Shown here piece by piece: positions 61,119-64,000 of a stretch of 64,000 bases of DNA. Each line of letters begins with the position of its first letter. The first letter of the stretch is position 1. Under the pieces are notes generated by a model. That model saw only the letters and a program-made list of their open reading frames with translations. It was not told the origin of the DNA and ran no database searches. A program made the position numbers and the translations under genes. The DNA is from Levilactobacillus brevis (lineage in GTDB: Bacteria > Bacillota > Bacilli > Lactobacillales > Lactobacillaceae). The stretch spans positions 1,860,001 to 1,924,000 of the forward strand of contig CP079699.1 in the NCBI GenBank assembly GCA_021383565.1. Reading direction: 5' to 3'.

Positions 61119-61844
61119 TTATTCTTCATCTAATGAAACAAAGGTGTTATAGTTCAAATACTGATAGTGCAGGCGCATGTTGGAGACTTCAAACGGCGTT
61201 CCATCATCCAGGAAGAAGACCCCTTCCATGATACCCACCGGTTCCACGGGCTTGAGGTTCAGTAAGTTTTGATCGTCGGCCGTGGAAGGTTGTGTTCGGA
61301 TAGACATGAATGACTTGGTAACAACTTTCCCTTGCGACTCCAAGTAATTAAAGATCGACTCCGAAACGGTCTTCTGGGATAAATTGGGAGCAATCTTAAT
61401 GGGAATATATCCCGTTTCAATCATAAAGGGTTTGTCTTCAAACAACCGGAGTCGTTTAATCTCATAGACGAAGTCCCCCTCAGCCAAGAACAGATCCTGC
61501 TGAATTTCCTTGCTGGCCGGAATAACATCGAATTTGAGCAAGCGAATGCCCGGTGTGGTGCCGGCGGACTTCATACTGTCGGTAATTCCTAAATTTGACC
61601 CCTCATATTGAAAAATCGATTGGTTTTTCATATATAATGGATTAATAAAGGTCCCGGACCCCCGCTTTTTAAAAATAATCCCCTGGTTGGCGAGCACACT
61701 CAACGCCCGCTTAACTGAGCTGCGGCTGACCCCATACGCTTCGCTCAGGCTTCGTTCATCTGGTAGCCGCTTATTGGGAAATTCATTTTGATGGATGCGT
61801 TGTTTTAAGTCCCGCATAACCTGTCGATAGACTAAATCTGCCAT
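61119..61844 (-). CDS. GntR/HutC-family transcriptional regulator (UTRA domain)
   Basis: The 241-residue protein has an N-terminal winged helix (about residues 8-72: L-P-D-E-R-S-L-S-E-A-Y-G-V-S-R-S-S-V-K-R-A) and a C-terminal UTRA ligand-binding domain (about 90-235). UTRA domains often bind sugar phosphates or related metabolites. GAGGAG precedes the ATG by six bases. Its targets are unknown; the phosphoketolase gene downstream on the same strand is transcribed separately, but remains a possible target. Confidence 0.9.
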   Translation of the reverse strand: MADLVYRQVMRDLKQRIHQNEFPNKRLPDERSLSEAYGVSRSSVKRALSVLANQGIIFKKRGSGTFINPLYMKNQSIFQYEGSNLGITDSMKSAGTTPGIRLLKFDVIPASKEIQQDLFLAEGDFVYEIKRLRLFEDKPFMIETGYIPIKIAPNLSQKTVSESIFNYLESQGKVVTKSFMSIRTQPSTADDQNLLNLKPVEPVGIMEGVFFLDDGTPFEVSNMRLHYQYLNYNTFVSLDEE

Positions 61845-61997
61845 GATATCTCCTCATAACTCTTCAACTAGAACTTCTACTGTGATAGAGTATAACAGGT
61901 TTTGGCGGCGGTGTCTGCTTTTATCAGGAAACAACCGTTCCATTTATTTTTAAAGTGCGGTCCAATTTACAAATATTTACGGTGAAAGGTGAGTCAA

Positions 61998-62501
61998 ATG
62001 GCTAAGAAAAAGAAAGGCAAGCGTCTGCACAAGACGCTTGTTGAACAGATTCTCGATAAAAATAAAGTGGCCTACAAGCAGGTTGAATTTGCCACCCACA
62101 TCAAGGGCGACGTGGCGCAGATGGAGGTTGACCACGATCAGGTCGACGAACACCACATCTACAAAACTCTCGTCCTCAGTGGTCCGACGACCGGCCCCGT
62201 CGTCGGTGTCGTCCCAATTGACGAGCACCTAAACGAAAAGAAACTGGCCAAGGTCTCTGGCAACAAAAAAGTTGATATGGTACCGTTGAAGGATTTAGTC
62301 AAGACAACGGGGTATGAACACGGCGCGAACACGCCGGTCGGTATTTGGGAAAAGAATCATTTTCCTATCTACTTCGACAACTCCGCTAAGGAACAAGGCA
62401 CCATTCTGGTTTCTTCTGGACAGATTGGCCGGTCAGTTGAATTGGACGCTACGGACCTCGCCAATCTGGTCCACGGCACATTCACCGACCTACTGGAGTA
62501 A
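61998..62501 (+). CDS. ybaK: Cys-tRNA(Pro) deacylase, YbaK/EbsC family
   Basis: A 167-residue editing enzyme that hydrolyses mischarged Cys-tRNA(Pro). The N-terminus is lysine-rich (A-K-K-K-K-G-K-R), and the family segments H-I-Y-K-T-L-V-L-S-G, V-V-P-I-D-E-H-L-N and G-Y-E-H-G-A-N-T-P-V-G are present, with the important Lys in K-T-L-V. ATG 61998 follows AAAGGTGAG; a GTG at 61989 overlaps it. The next gene begins three bases after its stop. Confidence 0.9.
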   Translation: MAKKKKGKRLHKTLVEQILDKNKVAYKQVEFATHIKGDVAQMEVDHDQVDEHHIYKTLVLSGPTTGPVVGVVPIDEHLNEKKLAKVSGNKKVDMVPLKDLVKTTGYEHGANTPVGIWEKNHFPIYFDNSAKEQGTILVSSGQIGRSVELDATDLANLVHGTFTDLLE

Positions 62502-62504
62502 ACG

Positions 62505-63308
62505 ATGAATACCGACCTGAGCCTGATCTTAAAAAATCTCGGTCTCGTGGGACTGGATCTATTGGTGATTCCCTTTGTATTTGTCACCCTACTCACCTAT
62601 CTTAATCGTGATACCAAGAAATTTCTGGCCAACGGTTTAGGAGTGAACAGTGAGCTTTACCTGGGATTCATCGGCATCTTTCTTCACGAACTCAGTCACC
62701 TCTTGATGGCCGTCGTCTTTGGCCATCGTATCGATCAGGTGCGGTTACTCAAGCGCCCCCACCCACAGCGAATTGGGACGGATGGGCAACCCGACCTCGC
62801 GTTGGGTTATGTTAATCATACGTGGAATCGCCGGAACTGGTACCAGACAACGGGCAATCTCTTTATCGGGATTGCTCCCATCTTCGGCTGTGCATTGGTT
62901 CTTTTGGGACTAACGGCCGTGTTGATTCCCAGCCTCTTTCACGGCATGCTCACACTCGTGGCCGATCCCTTCAATCTGGATTGGACCGGCTTCATCGCTG
63001 CGTTAGGCGGGGATAATCATCCCCTCATCCGCTGGTTCATCATGATTCTGTTGTCGTTAAATATCAGTATTGGGGGCTTTGACCTCAGTACCGCCGACTT
63101 TGCCAATTCGCGGATTGGCTTGATTGGTTTTGTAACGATAGTTGTGGTGATTACCGTACTCTTGACCATGGGTAATATCGCCACCGGTTATTTACGCGTC
63201 ATCACCGCCGCGGTGATTCTACTCGCCTTAGTCTTAGGCTACGCCCTGTTAGTCTCACTGCTGACCAATCTGGTGGTCCGCTTGGCTTTTCAAATAAAAA
63301 TACACTAA
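62505..63308 (+). CDS. membrane protein with HExxH motif, M50-like
   Basis: A 267-residue integral membrane protein with about six helices. The second hydrophobic segment holds H-E-L-S-H (F-L-H-E-L-S-H-L-L-M-A) near residue 63, the arrangement of intramembrane zinc proteases, and a later S-I-G-G-F-D-L-S-T-A-D near residue 195 could supply the third ligand as the N-P-D-G motif does. It might be a protease or a related M50-fold protein without activity. Its ATG is three bases from ybaK, so the two are cotranscribed. No substrate is evident. Confidence 0.65.
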   Translation: MNTDLSLILKNLGLVGLDLLVIPFVFVTLLTYLNRDTKKFLANGLGVNSELYLGFIGIFLHELSHLLMAVVFGHRIDQVRLLKRPHPQRIGTDGQPDLALGYVNHTWNRRNWYQTTGNLFIGIAPIFGCALVLLGLTAVLIPSLFHGMLTLVADPFNLDWTGFIAALGGDNHPLIRWFIMILLSLNISIGGFDLSTADFANSRIGLIGFVTIVVVITVLLTMGNIATGYLRVITAAVILLALVLGYALLVSLLTNLVVRLAFQIKIH

Positions 63309-63311
63309 TAG

Positions 63312-63347
63312 CAAACGCCGCAAGCTGATTAATGCTTGCGGCGTTTG
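63312..63347. terminator. strong hairpin, probable terminator
   Basis: caaacgccgcaagc (63312-63325) pairs perfectly with gcttgcggcgtttg (63334-63347). The T run is short, so it may be a transcript end or a stabilising 3' hairpin for the ybaK operon. Confidence 0.65.
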
Positions 63348-63513
63348 GTGTTATCGAGATATTTATTTTTCCGACGCTTTAACCAATCACCACGCTACTG
63401 AGACCTTCAACGATTTCTTTATGGGAACATTTGTTCTATTCTTTTGGTGAGCGACCTGTTATACTACGGTTACTGTCATTGTTACTGCGGCCAAATGGAC
63501 TAGGAGGAACGCC

Positions 63514-63747
63514 ATGACCACCACATCTTTCACGCAGCTTCATGCCGACCCGAAACGCCTCTTTACGCAAGTTATTCGCACTAACCATCCCCTAGAGGTC
63601 GCCCTCGATGCCCATCAGAGCGTCGTTATTCTTAGTAAGTCCCGTTATGAACAGTTGCTAGAGCTCAATTACCTGTGGTCAGCTGGAACACTGCCACGCG
63701 TCCTTCAGCAAGCCGACGAGACGCCTACATCGTCCTCAACGTTATAA
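63514..63747 (+). CDS. Phd/YefM-like antitoxin, apparently without toxin
   Basis: A 77-residue protein with the Phd/YefM pattern: an N-terminal segment with R-L-F-T-Q-V-I-R-T-N-H-P-L-E-V and S-V-V-I-L-S-K-S-R-Y-E-Q-L-L-E-L. Antitoxins of this family bind DNA with the N-terminal half and a toxin with the tail. TAGGAGG precedes the ATG. No RelE, Doc or other toxin gene follows in the next 250 bases, so it may be an orphan antitoxin or part of a decayed module. Confidence 0.75.
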   Translation: MTTTSFTQLHADPKRLFTQVIRTNHPLEVALDAHQSVVILSKSRYEQLLELNYLWSAGTLPRVLQQADETPTSSSTL

Positions 63748-63846
63748 GACTCAGACCACTTAACAATCACCAAAATTTCTCCCCCAACAGCACTACTTCG
63801 TCAAAAAAGACATTTACCTACTGTAGCAAACGTCTTATTGAAAACC

Positions 63847-64000
63847 CTATTTATCAGATTTTTGATAGTGGAACACAATCGCATACAGACCAAAGTTCAG
63901 AATGCTTAGTGCCAGAATCAATCCGAACGCCAACTGACTCCCCAGCGCCGTCTCGTGCGCATAGGACATCCCGCTGACTTTCACGGAGGACATCAACGCT
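63847..64000 (-). CDS. membrane protein, partial (5' part outside window)
   Basis: The C-terminal 50 residues of a minus-strand gene that continues beyond the window. It contains one hydrophobic helix (L-A-F-G-L-I-L-A-L-S-I-L-N-F-G-L-Y-A-I-V-F) followed by a short polar end Y-Q-K-S-D-K and the stop. No family can be named from this fragment. Confidence 0.65.
   Translation of the reverse strand, partial: ALMSSVKVSGMSYAHETALGSQLAFGLILALSILNFGLYAIVFHYQKSDK

Overview
The window reads as chromosome of a heterofermentative lactic acid bacterium of the family Lactobacillaceae, most like Levilactobacillus. The reasons are a full-length xylulose-5-phosphate phosphoketolase, strong GGAGG-type ribosome binding sites, a nearly complete lactobacillus-type gene complement (Opp and Liv transporters, PepF, choloylglycine-hydrolase family protein, lipoate ligase, Rrf2 and MarR regulators), moderately high GC by eye, and long intergenic dispersed repeats. 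The species is inferred, not proven. No prophage, CRISPR array, rRNA or plasmid functions were seen. Both ends are cut from larger sequence; a minus-strand membrane protein gene runs off the right edge.

Layout. 0-4.9 kb: exonuclease/BRCT gene, an AT-rich orphan gene next to tRNA-Arg, a MarR regulator with NAD(P)HX epimerase, and a VanX-type dipeptidase. 4.9-5.5 kb: a large intergenic repeat. 5.6-9.7 kb: membrane protein, C59 acylase, NlpC/P60 hydrolase, a complete IS30-family element and an XRE regulator. 9.8-15.3 kb: MurJ/PST-type flippase, S9 peptidase, ketopantoate reductase and a small stand-alone ATP-cone protein behind two NrdR-box-like palindromes. 15.4-24.3 kb: an Spx-like protein without its redox cysteines, a CPA1 antiporter, 5'-nucleotidase, a diverged RNase Y, a DUF1275 protein and an anchored alpha/beta hydrolase. 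24.4-34 kb: second repeat, PepF, XRE regulator, methyltransferase, a 34-residue membrane protein, YdcF, several unknown membrane or secreted proteins, lipoate ligase and an Rrf2 regulator. 34.4-40.3 kb: the oppDFBCA operon. 40.3-43.3 kb: two small membrane proteins, a universal stress protein, a pseudouridine synthase and a small ORF broken by a stop codon. 43.4-49.2 kb: remains of an Agr/ComE-type quorum-sensing two-component operon (two histidine kinases; response regulator split by an IS256-family element), flanked on both sides by stretches that look like structured, non-coding minus-strand RNAs. 49.3-52.4 kb: GreA-like factor and a divergent TetR/MFS efflux pair with a perfect palindromic operator. 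52.6-58.1 kb: a leader-peptide attenuator followed by livJHMGF and a CBS-ACT protein. 58.4-64 kb: phosphoketolase, GntR/UTRA regulator, YbaK, an HExxH membrane protein, an orphan Phd-like antitoxin and a truncated gene.

How it fits together. Peptide and amino-acid supply dominates (Opp, Liv, PepF, S9 peptidase, dipeptidase). The liv operon appears to be controlled by ribosome-mediated attenuation on a branched-chain-rich leader peptide, with a CBS-ACT protein as a possible allosteric sensor. The ATP-cone protein is a candidate member of the NrdR ribonucleotide-reductase regulon. Several genes look functionally altered (ExoI Glu to Lys in the exonuclease, Spx CxxC to SxxS, a kinase-dead-looking histidine kinase, IS-split response regulator, nonsense codon in a small ORF), suggesting ongoing decay or repurposing of regulatory functions in this strain.
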